From the NCBI GenBank assembly GCA_000432895.1, contig FR889445.1:12060-19963 (forward strand): 7,904 bases of DNA, given 5' to 3'. Positions 6,878 through 7,904 of this stretch are shown here, in pieces. Numbering within the stretch: position 1 is the first letter of the stretch; the number at the start of each line of letters is the position of its first letter. The translations under genes and the position numbers were made by a program. Origin of the DNA: Firmicutes bacterium CAG:449 (lineage in GTDB: Bacteria; Bacillota_I; Bacilli_A; RFN20; CAG-449). The notes under the pieces are model-generated. The model had not been told where the DNA came from, searched no databases, and worked only from the letters and a program-made list of their open reading frames with translations.

Positions 6878-7904
6878 ATGGGTTGTACAACTATTTTAGT
6901 AGGTAAAAAAGCAAGTTATGATGGATCAACTTTAATTGCTAGAAATGATGATTCACCAAGTGGAGTTTTTACTTCTAAAAAAATGATTATTGTGGAAAAA
7001 AACAAAAATGGTAAAAAATATAAATCAGTTATTTCTAAAATTGAAATTGATTTACCAGAATTTTCTTATCGTTATTCATTGATGCCAAATGTTACAAAAA
7101 ATGAAGGTATTTGGGGCGCATGTGGAATTAATGAATGTAATGTAGCAATGACTGCAACAGAAACTATTACTTCTAATCCAAGAGTCTTAGGAGCAGATCC
7201 TTTAGTAAAAAAAGGAATTGGTGAAGAAGATTTAGTGGTTTTAGTGTTACCTTATATTTCTTCTGCTAAAGAAGGAGTTATTAGATTAGGGAAATTATTA
7301 GAGCAATATGGAACTTATGAATGTAATGGAATTGCTTTTTCAGATAAAGATAATATTTGGTATTTAGAAACTATTGGTGGACATCATTGGATAAGTAAAA
7401 GAGTTAAAGATGATCATTATGTAGTAATGCCTAATCAATTTGGAATTGATAATTTTGATTTTGATGATGCTTATTCATCTCAAAATGAAAATATGTGTAG
7501 TGAAGATTTAAAAGAATTCAGATTTAAAAGAATTCATGTTAAAGAATCATTTATGTTTAGATATAGATAATAAATTTTCACCTCGTTATGCTTTTGGTAG
7601 TCATGATGATTCAGATCATATTTATAACACTCCTCGCGCTTGGTTTATTACTAACTATTTTAATCCAAGCTTAAAAGGTAAATTTAGTCCTGAAGATGAT
7701 AATATTCCTTGGAGTAATATTCCAGATAAAAAAATTACTATTGATGATATTAAATATGCTTTATCATCCCATTATCAAGGAACTTGTTTTGATCCATACA
7801 CAAAAATTGTTAAAGAATATAAACCTTTATATCGACCAATTGGTATTAGTAGAACAAGTTTTATTCATATTCTACAAATTAGAGATTATGTTGATGAACA
7901 ATTA
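6878..7904 (+). pseudogene. C69-family dipeptidase, frameshifted by a 16-bp duplication, 3' end outside window
   Basis: A cytosolic dipeptidase of peptidase family C69 (the PepD/PepDA type of lactobacilli), an N-terminal-nucleophile hydrolase. The opening MGCTTILVGKKASYDGSTLIARNDDS is diagnostic, with C3 as the expected nucleophile. ATG 6878 follows AGGAG (6864-6868) by 9 bases. The frame runs normally to SEDLKEF and then breaks into RFKRIHVKESFMFRYR, ending at TAA 7568-7570. The family sequence resumes in another frame as FMLKNHLCLDIDNKFSPRYAFGSHDD, through NTPRAWFITNYFNPS and YRPIGISRTSFIHILQIR, and is open to the edge. The shift is caused by a perfect 16-bp tandem duplication at 7504-7535. 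The present form is cut at 230 residues and lacks much of the catalytic domain. A sequencing or assembly error cannot be excluded. It is the last visible gene of the operon. Confidence 0.9.
7504..7535 (+). repeat. Perfect 16-bp tandem duplication
   Basis: AGATTTAAAAGAATTC occurs twice back to back (7504-7519 and 7520-7535). The added 16 bases shift the dipeptidase frame by +1. With a single copy the reading is SEDLKEFMLKNHLCLDIDNKFSPRYAFG, fully continuous with the downstream family sequence. Confidence 0.95.

Noticed and set aside
1..7904. Use of TGA as Trp (genetic code 4)
   Set aside because: All Trp codons seen are TGG, and the reading frames need no TGA readthrough. The lack of TGA stops is explained by AT bias in few genes, so the standard bacterial code is assumed.

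Overview
The window comes from a strongly AT-rich bacterium that uses TGG for every Trp and ends its intact genes with TAA or TAG. Leucine is mostly TTA, and Shine-Dalgarno sites are of the AGGAG type. This fits a low-GC Gram-positive of the Bacillota/Mycoplasmatota range (for example a gut Erysipelotrichia-like or RF39-like lineage), but the sequence alone does not fix the taxon. No rRNA, tRNA, CRISPR array or transposase was seen.

The layout has three blocks. Block 1 (1-2500, + strand) looks like an accessory, defence-type block. It holds the 3' end of an unknown gene with a faint HEPN-like look, then a broken gene with an McrB-type N-terminal region and a C-terminal DUF3883 (PD-(D/E)XK-like) nuclease domain, then an unrecognised 278-residue protein. 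The nuclease gene carries two separate lesions: a shift in an A7 tract and an in-frame TAA. Block 1 ends in a 253-base intergenic stretch. That stretch has three phased GGGGTTGCA-like repeats, a promoter and a rho-independent terminator, but no gene between promoter and terminator.

Block 2 (2754-4073, - strand) is a single AAA_14/DUF4143 ATPase gene. It has its own extended -10 promoter and a perfect 14-bp palindrome in its 5' leader. A 28-base imperfect direct repeat (23/28) occurs once in that leader and once just beyond the gene's 3' end, so the gene lies exactly between the two copies.

Block 3 (4319-7904, + strand) is a tightly packed housekeeping operon: a cytosolic beta-lactamase-fold serine hydrolase, class I mannose-6-phosphate isomerase (manA), a Cof-type HAD phosphatase, and a C69 dipeptidase that runs off the window. 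The operon promoter lies so close to the first ATG that the message is probably leaderless. The dipeptidase is knocked out of frame by a perfect 16-bp tandem duplication. Removing one copy restores the reading frame exactly, so the lesion could be reversible.

The most notable signals are the 16-bp duplication, the repeats flanking the ATPase gene, the gene-less promoter/terminator unit with phased repeats, and the decayed nuclease gene beside an unknown partner.
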